Source: JANRLF01 sp033762815
GTDB taxonomy: Bacteria; Bacteroidota; Bacteroidia; Chitinophagales; CAIOSU01
Direction of reading: 5' to 3'
Length of the DNA: 64,000 bases
Assembly: GCA_033762815.1 (NCBI GenBank)
Contig: JANRLF010000004.1
Coordinates: 186,001-250,000, forward strand
Shown here in pieces: positions 41,041 to 50,247 of this stretch. Position 1 is the first letter of the stretch. Each line of letters opens with the position of its first letter. Made by a program: the position numbers and the translations under genes. The notes under the pieces are model-generated. The model was not told the DNA's origin. It saw only the letters and a program-made list of their open reading frames with translations, and searched no databases.

Positions 41041-44000
41041 TGCAACAGTTCTTTTAAAAGGTTTAATACCGCCGCAATATTGGCGGTCTTGTCACTTCCT
41101 AATCTCTTTTTAAGTAATGATTTCAAATGCTCAACTTCCTGGGATTTGCTTTTTGGCATTCTTACTATCTTAGGATTAATAGTGCTGAAGAAAGTATCTA
41201 TCTTCACGCCAATCACTTCTTCATTGTTGTCGTCAATATCTACTTTGGAAATATTGGTCAAGCTATCCAGTTCCATGATCATTGCTCTAAATCTCTCATA
41301 AAGCAAAATTTCGTCATCGTCCGAAAATAGCTCAAGTGTTTTGCCATTCACAGCTTGGGCAATCGAATTCAACCACGACTTCCCATCGTCTAATGAAGAA
41401 TCTAAGCGCTGTACAAAAGTCCTCTGATTAGCTAATAGCAGATGCTTTTTTAATTTTGAAAAGCGATGTTGCAAATTTTGTTTATAGTCTTCAAACTGCA
41501 CTGTTTTTCCAACAAACTCATTACAGATGAAATCCTCAAACCTCTTTACTAACTCATCATAGGATGTCCTGATTTCTCGTATAGCGTCCTGTAAAAGGGT
41601 GGTGTAATCTTTCAGACGGCTTTTATCTCGCTGCAATAAATCGAGCGAAACGCCTAGTGCATCGGGAAATGCTTCAAAAAAAGTCTGTTCCGGATCCTTA
41701 CTTTTTACGATTGCCTGCCTGATCTTTAATGCCGCAGGCGATAAGCGCATGGTTTGCTTCGAATACTCCGGCAGTTGTTTATAAAAGGAAATAAATGGCT
41801 TGATCGTCTCTATGAAAGAATCGTTATCAAATTTTAATTCCGTTGACTGATTTAAAAAGACCCTGTAGCTATTAAATATATCCAGCTTAACACCACCGAT
41901 ATCAAATGCCTTTATTGAATACTCCGAAGGATATTTAGATAGCAATTCCATGTTCTCTTCGGATAGGCTTGGTATATAGATGCCCTCTTTAAAAAGCGCA
42001 CAGTCATCCCGTTTTAGAAACAAAAATGTCGGTATCCAGAAGTCAATTAGTCCCTGCTTCAGCTTAAATGGTCTCCTGCTAAGAATGTGTACAAATTCTA
42101 AGACGCTTTTTTGCTCTTTTTTAGCACTTTCCAAGAATTTCTCTGATGTTCTCCATAGTCTGTTAAAGGAAGACTGCCTGCTTATTGTCATAACATCCAA
42201 AGAACCTTCCCGAATAGGAGCAATACCGTTTTCTTTCAGCAACGTCAGATAAATCGTTTTCTCCGGTGGAAATTTAGAATCTTCAAAGCCTAAATTTTCT
42301 TCGCCCCAGTTATTTACTAAAGCCTTGAAATAATTCTTTTTTGCCGTATGAATAGAAGGCGAAATTTTATGCTTATTCAGCAACTCGTTTTTAAAAACCG
42401 GCGTAGCATCATAGACAATACTGCATACCTGCGACAGTAATTTATTGAAGTCCTTCTTATCAGCAATCCTTTTTTCTTCTCCTTTAAAAAACCATCTTAT
42501 GTCCTTACTCCCTGAATACATACTGTCGGATATATAATGATTCAGCAGGCGGATTTGCGCATCAACAATATTCTCCAATTCCCTTTTGGCCACTTTATCA
42601 TCTTTATTCTCGTCAATTACTTTTTGGATTTTTTCAATTTCAAACAACAGGTTTTTAATTTCTCCTGAATTTTTGAAAAAGCAATAGATTACGGCTTCTT
42701 TCTGTGCTAAAGATGCGTCCTGTATATCAGCAATCCTGATTTTGTTATTGAAGACAAGGTTGATAAACCCATCTACTTCTCCTTCCGGTATTTCCTTCGT
42801 AATAGGGTATTCAGAAATCCTGAACTCAAAAAAACGAGGGGTACCTTTTTCGTAGGAATAAAGTTTGGCAAAGACAGGAGTAAACTGGAAATACTTATTA
42901 AGGAAGGCTGTGACATCACCGACATCTGAAATCTTATTGCCTGCATCACGTAAAGCCCTTTCTATATCAAGATCGGTGCCGTCGAACAAAACATAACGGT
43001 TGTTGTGTTGACGATACCGAATGATTTTTTTAGTTGCCAGGTTACTGATAATACTTTTACTATCGGTTATGCCACAGGCTACCTCGAGATAGTTTATAAG
43101 AAACTGCTCATCTAACACAGCGCCGCTTGCAGCGAAAACATTCAACAGCCCAACAACCTTTAATGCCTTTATATAGCTGTTGATAGATTCGTCAAATGTT
43201 CGTTCCACTTTTTCAATGGCCGAGCGAATAGAACCCCATGTGGAAAAATCAGGATTATACTTCGAAGTGAGGAAGGAATAAAAATTGAAATTCAAATAAT
43301 CATATACACAGCTCAGGTTATAAAATGGATTATCCCGTTTATTAAACCTGGCTAAGCCTGTATGATCTGTAGATTCCAGAAAGGTGAACAAGGAACGTTC
43401 ATTTTGCCCATATTTCTGTAATGAAAGGGTAAGTACGTTCGCAGACAACAGGTCCAGTGGATATAAATGTTTAGCTATTGTATTGGCAAAATCCTTGTTG
43501 ATGTCAAATGCCTTTGTAGCTATCGACAGCTTCAGCAATTGATCCACTGTAACTTTTGGAAGCCGGTCATTATAAGTACCTGCGAAGTACTCCGAAGCTA
43601 GGTACAGTAACTGTTCAACCGGTTCATTAAAAGTGATCTCGCGGAACCGGCCTTTTACTTTTGTCCATTCCTGTTTCTGTGTGCCGCTTAATGAATACGC
43701 GTAGGATTCAAAGCTCTGGTGAACTGTTGTAATGAGTACTATATTGTATTTGGGATTATTACAGAATTCAGCGAGTTGCTGAATAAAATACAACTCATTT
43801 TCAGGATTGTGCGTACTGGCATATTCTAAAAATTTGCCAAATTCATCAATGAATAAAAACAATATGCCACTGGTTTTGCCTAACGAATGGTATCGATTAT
43901 AAATCTCCGAAAAGATGTTTTCATGCCTGTTCTTAACTGCGCTAATTTCAAAAATATCTGCAAAATGCTCTATAATCGATGTATAAGCACCTACTACCTT

Positions 44001-44258
44001 TACAAAGTCGACTTTGGGATTAGCTATGAAGTTCGGTTCAAAATATCGCTTCTTGCCTTTTATACTCTGTTCCAATGCTAGCAGAAAAGAAGACTTTCCA
44101 GTGCCGTAGGTACCGACAATGTTAAATGCTTTTATACCCTTCTTAAAATCATTCACGATTTGGCTAACAACTTGACCCGCATTGGGAGTTGGGATGTAAT
44201 TGAAATCCCTTTCAGTATCTCTGAGGATATTGACCGATGTTGTGAAATTATTTGCCAT
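41037..44258 (-). CDS. Large P-loop ATPase (BrxC/DndF-like size)
   Basis: 1073 residues. Walker A GTYGTGKSSFLLAL (~48-61) and Walker B SGILFLFIDEFGKFLEYA (~137-154), the latter with DE and FGKF as in AAA+ DNA-associated ATPases. The rest is helical and coiled coil with no recognised domain. Comparable in size and position to the large ATPases in BREX (BrxC) and Dnd restriction modules (DndF/H). Likely DNA- or protein-remodelling motor. It overlaps DUF4007 by 11 bases. Confidence 0.68.
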   Translation of the reverse strand: MANNFTTSVNILRDTERDFNYIPTPNAGQVVSQIVNDFKKGIKAFNIVGTYGTGKSSFLLALEQSIKGKKRYFEPNFIANPKVDFVKVVGAYTSIIEHFADIFEISAVKNRHENIFSEIYNRYHSLGKTSGILFLFIDEFGKFLEYASTHNPENELYFIQQLAEFCNNPKYNIVLITTVHQSFESYAYSLSGTQKQEWTKVKGRFREITFNEPVEQLLYLASEYFAGTYNDRLPKVTVDQLLKLSIATKAFDINKDFANTIAKHLYPLDLLSANVLTLSLQKYGQNERSLFTFLESTDHTGLARFNKRDNPFYNLSCVYDYLNFNFYSFLTSKYNPDFSTWGSIRSAIEKVERTFDESINSYIKALKVVGLLNVFAASGAVLDEQFLINYLEVACGITDSKSIISNLATKKIIRYRQHNNRYVLFDGTDLDIERALRDAGNKISDVGDVTAFLNKYFQFTPVFAKLYSYEKGTPRFFEFRISEYPITKEIPEGEVDGFINLVFNNKIRIADIQDASLAQKEAVIYCFFKNSGEIKNLLFEIEKIQKVIDENKDDKVAKRELENIVDAQIRLLNHYISDSMYSGSKDIRWFFKGEEKRIADKKDFNKLLSQVCSIVYDATPVFKNELLNKHKISPSIHTAKKNYFKALVNNWGEENLGFEDSKFPPEKTIYLTLLKENGIAPIREGSLDVMTISRQSSFNRLWRTSEKFLESAKKEQKSVLEFVHILSRRPFKLKQGLIDFWIPTFLFLKRDDCALFKEGIYIPSLSEENMELLSKYPSEYSIKAFDIGGVKLDIFNSYRVFLNQSTELKFDNDSFIETIKPFISFYKQLPEYSKQTMRLSPAALKIRQAIVKSKDPEQTFFEAFPDALGVSLDLLQRDKSRLKDYTTLLQDAIREIRTSYDELVKRFEDFICNEFVGKTVQFEDYKQNLQHRFSKLKKHLLLANQRTFVQRLDSSLDDGKSWLNSIAQAVNGKTLELFSDDDEILLYERFRAMIMELDSLTNISKVDIDDNNEEVIGVKIDTFFSTINPKIVRMPKSKSQEVEHLKSLLKKRLGSDKTANIAAVLNLLKELLQ

Positions 44259-45120
44259 AGTATCTGTCTAAAATTGAATAAGCAATTGGTTTGTTCTTAA
44301 ATTGAAGTTCCTTAATCCCTGCGTGATCGGTAAAAACGATGGCTTTGTCTTTAATGATCCCGGAAATTTTATTCATCAGGCCGGAACGGTTTAGTGCGAA
44401 AATGGTGCCTGGACTGTTATTGTCATATTCAAGAATGTTCAGCCCAACAGCGTTACTATAGTCCTGATTGTCTAAAATAGCGTACAGTACCACATCGTCG
44501 GGCAGTTTATCTCTTTCGTTATTTTCGATCTGGAATTGCTCTTCTTTCCCTTTACCAATAGTTTTTAGCAAGCCGATTTCAGATAATATGCCCGAAAAAC
44601 TATCCTCTATGTCACTGTTTTCCGCATCGCCTTTATACATATTGACAAAAACATTGAAATCCTTGGCAATGGTATTTTCATTGAAATTTTGGATAGGAGT
44701 AGCTTCATGGATTCTCCTTAAATAGCTCAAGAAAGTTTCGCGGGTAAAGAACAGTTTTTCCCTTCTGAACTCATTAAAAATGATGCTGTATATAGAGGCC
44801 ATGCCTGTCTTTATCAGCTGATAATGCAACAGCCATAAGCTGCCTTCATCTTCAAGGTAAGGATCATAGCCATTTTCATCATCAAAAAGCCTATCGCCGA
44901 ATTCAGTTGGGACGTCCTTGTTATCAATAATATTGAATGCTTTCATCCAATATCTGATAGCAGACACCATATTTTTACCAACTCCCAATTTGACCACTGC
45001 CTCTTCATCATTAAAAGAACGTTGTGCCTTTACATAATCATACCCTTTCTTAAGCCAAAGTTGGCGGCATTGAAAGGAGTCATGCCCCGAAAATGTATAT
45101 TTAATTGTATCTATAGTCAC
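44248..45120 (-). CDS. DUF4007 family protein
   Basis: 290 residues with the strong family signature: YTFSGHDSFQCRQLWLKKGY (8-27), VVKLGVGKNMVSAIRYWMKAF (~43-63, split), PTEFGDRLFDDENGYDPYL and EGSLWLLHYQLIKTG. No enzymatic motif. DUF4007 proteins often occur with PAPS reductase-family genes in defence islands; function unknown. It is the second gene of the operon, 55 bases after the HTH regulator. Confidence 0.85.
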   Translation of the reverse strand: MTIDTIKYTFSGHDSFQCRQLWLKKGYDYVKAQRSFNDEEAVVKLGVGKNMVSAIRYWMKAFNIIDNKDVPTEFGDRLFDDENGYDPYLEDEGSLWLLHYQLIKTGMASIYSIIFNEFRREKLFFTRETFLSYLRRIHEATPIQNFNENTIAKDFNVFVNMYKGDAENSDIEDSFSGILSEIGLLKTIGKGKEEQFQIENNERDKLPDDVVLYAILDNQDYSNAVGLNILEYDNNSPGTIFALNRSGLMNKISGIIKDKAIVFTDHAGIKELQFKNKPIAYSILDRYYGK

Positions 45121-45175
45121 CTTGTTTATTTCTTACTTAGTTTTTTAGTATTGTATTCTTCTTTATGCTTTTACT

Positions 45176-45379
45176 TTAATTATCCTCATCTTTTGATGAA
45201 ACCAATAGTTTTCTTACATCTATATTAAGAACTTCAGCAATATCAAATAATGTTTCCACCGATGGCTGCCGCGCATTATTACACCATTGAGAAACAGTCG
45301 CTTGATTTTTACCGAGTTTGTCAGCTAGCCATTTATTCTTTTTGTTCAGCTCGGCTAATACAACTCTGATCCTATTCAT
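45176..45379 (-). CDS. XRE-family HTH regulator of the phosphorothioation-like operon
   Basis: 67 residues from ATG 45379, a compact one-domain Cro/cI-type HTH: MNRIRVVLAELNKKNKWLAD, then LGKNQATVSQWCNNARQPS (recognition helix) and FDIAEVLNIDVRKLL. It is the first gene of the minus-strand operon, 55 bases upstream of DUF4007. A palindrome (45397-45420) just upstream is a likely operator. It probably autoregulates and silences the operon. Confidence 0.82.
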   Translation of the reverse strand: MNRIRVVLAELNKKNKWLADKLGKNQATVSQWCNNARQPSVETLFDIAEVLNIDVRKLLVSSKDEDN

Positions 45380-45396
45380 TTCTTTAATTGGCAAAG

Positions 45397-45430
45397 TAGT
45401 TTGCGTTTTACGCAAAACTATATAAATATA
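45397..45430 (-). promoter_or_regulatory. Putative operator and -7 box of the defence operon
   Basis: TAGTTTGCGT (45397-45406) and ACGCAAAACTA (45410-45420) are an imperfect palindrome with one extra base. Just upstream on the minus strand lies TATATTTA (45430-45423), a TAnnTTTG-like -7 box. The palindrome would cover the start of transcription, as expected for repression by the XRE protein. Confidence 0.5.
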
Positions 45431-45883
45431 AGCCAAATATTATTGCCTTTTATCAACACCATGTTCATAAATTGGATAGACGTCTTTGGCATGCCCTCGG
45501 GTCGGGTCATTTCCAGGGTTCGCATTGCTTCCGTCGCTCTTTTATCGCGACCGGCTCGTTTCTCGCCGCCTTACATCCCCCTCATGCATCATTATACAAG
45601 CCAGTATTAGCGCTGCATTGGTTGAAGCAACAACCAACCTGCTTTTGCATTTTCCAATCGAAACGGATAAAAAGGCAGCTAAGATAGTTACGCCTTCGTT
45701 GCTACGAGCGCATAATGCTGCGCTGCGCTTGCACCCTCCGGGGCTTATAGCTCTCCGCGCCTGCGGCTTCACTCTGTCGCTGCTTTCTTTTTTTCCGTTT
45801 TTTCTTTTGGAAAAATGCTTTTAGGGCAGGTGGGTGAAAAAGAGAAATGAAACAAATGGTTTAACAAGTAAAAATTAAAAGTC
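45431..45883. other. GC-rich gene-free region before ssb with hairpins
   Basis: About 450 bases without a credible gene; the overlapping short frames here show no motif. Two hairpins are visible: GTCGC (45533-45537) with GCGAC (45547-45551), and AGCGCA (45707-45712) with TGCGCT (45719-45724). A T-rich run (TTTCTTTTTTTCCG, ~45784) precedes an AT-rich leader to ssb. Regions like this before ssb in conjugative elements can carry a single-strand promoter or origin; no such function can be read directly. Confidence 0.35.
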
Positions 45884-46288
45884 ATGAACATCATTGGAAG
45901 ACTGACAAGGGACGCACAAATTAGCACCCTGCCGAGCGAAAAACAGGTAGTGAACTTTTCCGTCGCGGTCAACGAAAGCTACCGCAACAAACAAGGCGAA
46001 AAGGTAGAACACACCGAGTATGTCAACTGCGCCTACTGGTTATCAACAAACGTGGCTAAGGTACTTACCAAAGGTACATTGGTCGAACTCACAGGCAGGA
46101 TAAGCATACGGGCATGGATAGGCGGTGATGGCGAAGCACATGCAGCACTCAACTTCCATACTTCCAACATCAAACTGTACGGAGGTGGCAGAAGAACCGA
46201 AAGGGGAGCAGGTGGCAGCGGTAACAATCCTGTACCATCCGCTAACAACAACGGCAATAACGGGGAAAAAGATGATTTGCCTTTCTAA
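45884..46288 (+). CDS. ssb: Single-stranded DNA-binding protein
   Basis: 134 residues. OB fold opens MNIIGRLTRDAQIST, with EKVEHTEYVNCAYWLSTNVA (~46-65) and VELTGRISIRAWIGGDGEAH. A Gly/Asn-rich tail ends KDDLPF, the acidic tip that recruits partner proteins. Protects transferred single strands. It starts the plus-strand series leading into the PRTRC genes and is preceded by a 450-base hairpin region. Confidence 0.92.
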   Translation: MNIIGRLTRDAQISTLPSEKQVVNFSVAVNESYRNKQGEKVEHTEYVNCAYWLSTNVAKVLTKGTLVELTGRISIRAWIGGDGEAHAALNFHTSNIKLYGGGRRTERGAGGSGNNPVPSANNNGNNGEKDDLPF

Positions 46289-46337
46289 CCATCCTATATC
46301 CGTTTTCATTTCTATCAACTATTAAAAATCAAAAATT

Positions 46338-47411
46338 ATGGCACATAATCTCAATTATAACGAACGTACAGGCAAATACAGTTTCTTTTCCGTACAGCAG
46401 AAAGCATGGCACAACCTCGGACAGGTAGTGGCCCAATATCCCACCAGTGCTGAAGCGATTAAATATGCGGGACTGGATTTCGAGGTTACCAAATCACCGC
46501 TCTACACGCAGGGAACAGGTATTAGTATTGACAACAAAGGTGAAGTCAAAGAAGGTGGTAACATTTTAGTACCTGACCAGTTCGCCACCATCCGCACAGA
46601 TAACAACACCGTGTTCGGGGTAGTCGGAAAGGACTACCAAATCGTACAGAACGCAGATGCCTTTGCTTTTTTCGATGCTATTGTAGGTGATGGTGATGGC
46701 ATCCTATACGAGACAGCAGGCGCATTAGGAAACGGCGAACGCATATTTATCACCGCTAAACTCCCCGACTATATACGAGTTGGTAATGGGGACGATGTGA
46801 CCGAAAAATACATCTTCCTGACCACCTCTCATGATGGTACAGGCAGCATTACCGCAGCCTTCACACCTGTACGCATTGTCTGTCAGAATACCCTGAATGC
46901 AGCATTAGGCATCATGTCCAACGTGGTACGCATACGCCATACATCGGGAGCAAAGCAACGGTTGGAAAATGCCCATAAAGTAATGGGGCTGGCCAACCAG
47001 TTAAGCAATCAACTGGAAAGCATATTCAACCAATGGTCAAAAGTGCGTATCACGGACAACGAAGTAAAGAAACTGATACAACTGGCACTTTGTCCTAATA
47101 AGGAAACATTGGATGCTCTTAAAAAAGGTATGGACGATGACCTATCAACCGTATTTAAAAACACCGTGGAAGATGCCTTTGCTTATGCCATGATAGCCGA
47201 TACCCAACAGATGGACACCACTAAAGGAACGCTGTTCGGCGCATACAATGCCGTAACGGGTTACTATCAGAATGTACGCAATTATAAAGATGAAGAAACC
47301 AAGCTGCAATCCATCGTGATGGGCGGTACGGCGCAAGTCAAGGCACAGAAAGCCTTTGAACTGTGTTCCGCCTTTGCACAGGACGGCGCAGGTACTCTAT
47401 CATTCAACTAA
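46338..47411 (+). CDS. DUF932 family protein (TIGR03299-like)
   Basis: 357 residues. Begins MAHNLNYNERTGKYSFFSVQ and contains QKAWHNLGQVV (~21-31), the usual DUF932 N-terminus, then VFGVVGKDYQIVQNADAFAF (~86-105), HDGTGSITAAFTPVRIVCQN (~154-173) and TSGAKQRLENAHKVMGLA (~190-207). These match the phage/plasmid-like DUF932 family. Biochemical role unknown; it is a common companion of ssb and PRTRC genes in Bacteroidetes elements. A strong terminator follows at 47418. Confidence 0.88.
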   Translation: MAHNLNYNERTGKYSFFSVQQKAWHNLGQVVAQYPTSAEAIKYAGLDFEVTKSPLYTQGTGISIDNKGEVKEGGNILVPDQFATIRTDNNTVFGVVGKDYQIVQNADAFAFFDAIVGDGDGILYETAGALGNGERIFITAKLPDYIRVGNGDDVTEKYIFLTTSHDGTGSITAAFTPVRIVCQNTLNAALGIMSNVVRIRHTSGAKQRLENAHKVMGLANQLSNQLESIFNQWSKVRITDNEVKKLIQLALCPNKETLDALKKGMDDDLSTVFKNTVEDAFAYAMIADTQQMDTTKGTLFGAYNAVTGYYQNVRNYKDEETKLQSIVMGGTAQVKAQKAFELCSAFAQDGAGTLSFN

Positions 47412-47417
47412 GACTAT

Positions 47418-47454
47418 GGGACGGGCAGTAGTACCTGCCCGCCCTTATTGTTTA
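47418..47454 (+). terminator. Terminator after the DUF932 gene
   Basis: GGGACGGGCAG (47418-47428) pairs with CTGCCCGCCC (47435-47444) with one mismatch, followed by TTATTGTTTAATT. It separates ssb/DUF932 from the PRTRC operon. Confidence 0.7.
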
Positions 47455-47474
47455 ATTCATAAACATATCGAGCG

Positions 47475-47852
47475 ATGAGACCTTTAGAAAATTTGATAAA
47501 CGTAGAGAAAGCAAAGTTGCTGCACGAATTGTTCCCGCAGGAAATACCCGCCCTGCTCGCCTATGCAGGGAGCATGTGCCTGACGATACAGGAAGAAGAA
47601 CAGCTATTGCGCAGCAAATGGGATAACGGCCTGTTCACAGTGGATGCATGGATATCCTTTGTCAAAGAGGTTGGCAATAAGATAAACAGGTACGGCCAAC
47701 GGCTGCACACACAGAGCAGTTTATTTGCAGACCAGTTGTTTGACGGCTACCTCGCATTGTACATGGTGCATTGCTTGACCTTATATACTACAATAAGAAA
47801 ACATGAGAACCCCAAGTTCACATTAGCCATTGACCTGTTATTTAATCCATAG
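47475..47852 (+). CDS. Hypothetical protein before the PRTRC genes
   Basis: 125 residues, soluble, helical, Leu-rich: NVEKAKLLHELFPQEIPALL, then KWDNGLFTVDAWISFVKE and a C-terminal ALYMVHCLTLYTTIRKH. No known motif. Starts after the terminator at 47418-47444; a short upstream leader carries no clear promoter. Similar small proteins occupy this place in Bacteroidetes conjugative elements. Confidence 0.7.
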   Translation: MRPLENLINVEKAKLLHELFPQEIPALLAYAGSMCLTIQEEEQLLRSKWDNGLFTVDAWISFVKEVGNKINRYGQRLHTQSSLFADQLFDGYLALYMVHCLTLYTTIRKHENPKFTLAIDLLFNP

Positions 47853-47880
47853 AGAGAACTGAATATCAAAGCTCATTACA

Positions 47881-48114
47881 ATGGAAACGCTTATAAGATT
47901 ATTGCAGAATACACCGTATCCGCTACTATTCTTTATCGGTTTGGGTATCAGGCTCATTGTAGGTATGCGTCAATTCAACCGAAGGGGGTTGGGGGGACTA
48001 CAACACTTCGATAACTATTTCGTAGGGCTGATAACCCTGTCCGTTGAATGGGTATTGAAGTGGGTAGCCTTAGTCTTGATGCTGTGGGGACTATATGGAT
48101 GGCTTTTCAGATAA
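47881..48114 (+). CDS. Small membrane protein
   Basis: 77 residues with two hydrophobic segments: PLLFFIGLGIRLIVGMRQF (~18-36) and VEWVLKWVALVLMLWGLYGW (~55-74), with Arg/Gly-rich residues between. Function unknown. In the PRTRC gene series, 28 bases after the previous gene. Confidence 0.65.
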   Translation: METLIRLLQNTPYPLLFFIGLGIRLIVGMRQFNRRGLGGLQHFDNYFVGLITLSVEWVLKWVALVLMLWGLYGWLFR

Positions 48115-48175
48115 CACGGAACAGCACAAAACAATACAGGACAGTAGGATTTAAAAACGTAAAAAAACAAGAACA

Positions 48176-48838
48176 ATGGAAGCAACGAATTTTTTCAGCA
48201 GCGTGGCTGCACTGAATATATCAGGCGACCTGCAAATAACCATACGCAAAGGTGCAGAAACCAATTGGGTAGTATCGGTGATGCTGCACAATGAACAATG
48301 CGGGGACAATGCAAGAAAGCTCATCCCTTCGCTTAACCTGAAAGGCACAACCGATGAACTGGACAACGGCTTTTTTAGACAGATAACCGCACCGATACAA
48401 ACCGCATCAGGATTAATGGTGAACATGGAAGCCTATATGAAGCAGCTGGAAGAAGTTAAAAAACAATCGGCAATGGAAAAAGAGAAAGCCGATAAGGAGA
48501 AAAAAGAAAAAGAAGCCAAAGAGAAGAAGTACAAAGAAGCCATGCAGAAAGTGGATGAACTGGAAAAGGACGGCAAGTTCAGGGACGCATGGATGAAAGT
48601 ACCTGAACCCGCAGAATACCCCGAACAGGCAGAGGCATTGCGTAAACGTAAATCAGCCCTTGCCGCCAAGTTTGCGCCTGACCTCTTTGGCGCAGAAGCG
48701 ACACCCGTAGCAGCACAGCCTCAGCAAACGGAGCAGGAAACAACACCTGACGAAGAGGAACAGCCCGATACGGATGACGAAGAACAGGAGGAAGATGATA
48801 ATGAAATGGAAGAAGATTATAACCACAAAAATGATTAG
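48176..48838 (+). CDS. PRTRC system protein E
   Basis: 220 residues. N-terminal ~100 residues form the PRTRC-E-type domain: NFFSSVAALNISGDLQITIR and GAETNWVVSVMLHNEQCGDN. Then a charged coiled coil (EKADKEKKEKEAKEKKYKEA) and an acidic tail ending in Glu/Asp-rich repeats. PRTRC (ParB-related, ThiF-related cassette) genes accompany plasmid and integrative element replication functions; biochemical role unknown. Followed 2 bases later by PRTRC C. Confidence 0.82.
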   Translation: MEATNFFSSVAALNISGDLQITIRKGAETNWVVSVMLHNEQCGDNARKLIPSLNLKGTTDELDNGFFRQITAPIQTASGLMVNMEAYMKQLEEVKKQSAMEKEKADKEKKEKEAKEKKYKEAMQKVDELEKDGKFRDAWMKVPEPAEYPEQAEALRKRKSALAAKFAPDLFGAEATPVAAQPQQTEQETTPDEEEQPDTDDEEQEEDDNEMEEDYNHKND

Positions 48839-48840
48839 CC

Positions 48841-49059
48841 ATGTTAGTAGCAAAACATTTAGACAGGGTATTCCTATTGCAGGAGAACGGAACGGATATA
48901 AAGCTCACAGACCCCGAACCTTCATGGAGCGTGGAGGCGGTAATGAATTTTTACGCCAATACCTATCCCATATTGGCTACGGCCAAAATATCCGCACCTC
49001 GCATCGTAGAAGATGCTATACAGTACCGCTTCGAGAGTGTCATGGGGACTAAGGGTTAA
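48841..49059 (+). CDS. PRTRC system protein C
   Basis: 72 residues: LVAKHLDRVFLLQENGTDIK, then LTDPEPSWSVEAVMNFYANT (family core), ATAKISAPRIVEDAIQYRFE. The TDPxPxxSxxxVxxFYAxxYP pattern is the PRTRC-C signature. A small protein of unknown role, always beside the other PRTRC genes. Confidence 0.85.
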   Translation: MLVAKHLDRVFLLQENGTDIKLTDPEPSWSVEAVMNFYANTYPILATAKISAPRIVEDAIQYRFESVMGTKG

Positions 49060-49077
49060 TCATAAAAATTTAAAACA

Positions 49078-50247
49078 ATGGAATATGCAGCAACATATCA
49101 TATCGGGTATCATTCAAAGACCCAAGCAGCCAAGACAAAGAAAGCTGCACCAACAGGTCAGCGCATTCACAGACTGGATGCAGCGGACAAGGGACGCAAG
49201 CGAAACAGCCAACAACAAGCTGAAGTCCGTCCCGCAGCAGATGTTGCCAATGGTTTTCTGAAAGCTACGTTCTTGCCCAAACTGGAAACCATGCAAACGG
49301 TAGCAGATGCTACGGCGATAGAAAAAACCGAGAACGATTTTTATCGTTCCCTGAGCAGGCTGGCAAAACATTATGAGGGTTTTGAGCCTACCGATACCAG
49401 AGCATTTGGCTACCCTTATAATATGGCATTGTCTGTTTGGGAAACGGAGAACCACCTGAAACGTAAGGTGAAGGACTGGAGCAGTCTGCGATTAGTGCAG
49501 GACGACAAAGACAAAACCTTCTTTATTACGGAACATCGGTATGACACAGGGATGAACCTGTATTATATTCCCGTTATTCCTATATACAGGATGCTCAGGA
49601 ACAGGAGGACAAAAAAGACTGCCTCTTTATTGCTGTCCGTATGCAGCTACCTGTATCATATTGCCGACATACCTTACTACAGACAGGAAGGGACACACCT
49701 GTATTGGGAATATGAAATGATAAAGGACTGGATAGAGCAGGACGACGAATGCAAAGAAGACAACCGCCTTGCTGAACTGGCGATTGCGGAATGGGCAGGT
49801 GACCGCATGGAACAAAAGCTATTCAACCGTAAGAACCTTGAAGTATTAGCACAGCGCATCAAGGCATTCAGACCCGAAAACCAGTATGAACAAGAATGTT
49901 TACAACTGGCACAACAGGCACTTAGTCTATACACAGACTATCCTGCTACCAATGTATTTGCTCACGGAACTTATGGACGCTATGACGAAGAACAGGAGGA
50001 AGTGGTAATAAGAATGGACAAATACATATCCTTTGTCGCAACTACCAAAGGCTGGCTGTATGAAACCCTTGCGGACTGCATCAATAATGAGTTCAATGAA
50101 TACGGGGAAATGGAAGAACCATTGATTGAGAAAAAGTTTGATGGCACACCCCTAACAATTGACAGCCTTGCATTCGAGGACAAATTGTTTACCCTTATGG
50201 ACGAACTCTGTTATTTGCTCAATAACGATTTAAATGAACGGTCATGA
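49078..50247 (+). CDS. PRTRC-cassette associated protein (PRTRC F position)
   Basis: 389 residues, soluble. N-terminal basic region (KTKKAAPTGQRIHRLDAADK), then a helical domain with KATFLPKLETMQTVADATAI, an aromatic-rich middle (DTGMNLYYIPVIPIYRML) and acidic C-terminus (DKLFTLMDELCYLLNNDLNE). No catalytic motif visible. Its place between C and B fits the PRTRC-F position, but I cannot confirm the family. Stop overlaps PRTRC B start (ATGA). Confidence 0.7.
   Translation: MEYAATYHIGYHSKTQAAKTKKAAPTGQRIHRLDAADKGRKRNSQQQAEVRPAADVANGFLKATFLPKLETMQTVADATAIEKTENDFYRSLSRLAKHYEGFEPTDTRAFGYPYNMALSVWETENHLKRKVKDWSSLRLVQDDKDKTFFITEHRYDTGMNLYYIPVIPIYRMLRNRRTKKTASLLLSVCSYLYHIADIPYYRQEGTHLYWEYEMIKDWIEQDDECKEDNRLAELAIAEWAGDRMEQKLFNRKNLEVLAQRIKAFRPENQYEQECLQLAQQALSLYTDYPATNVFAHGTYGRYDEEQEEVVIRMDKYISFVATTKGWLYETLADCINNEFNEYGEMEEPLIEKKFDGTPLTIDSLAFEDKLFTLMDELCYLLNNDLNERS

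Noticed and set aside
45486..45824. 112-residue frame before ssb
   Set aside because: Low-complexity translation of a GC-rich non-coding region, with several competing overlapping frames on both strands.
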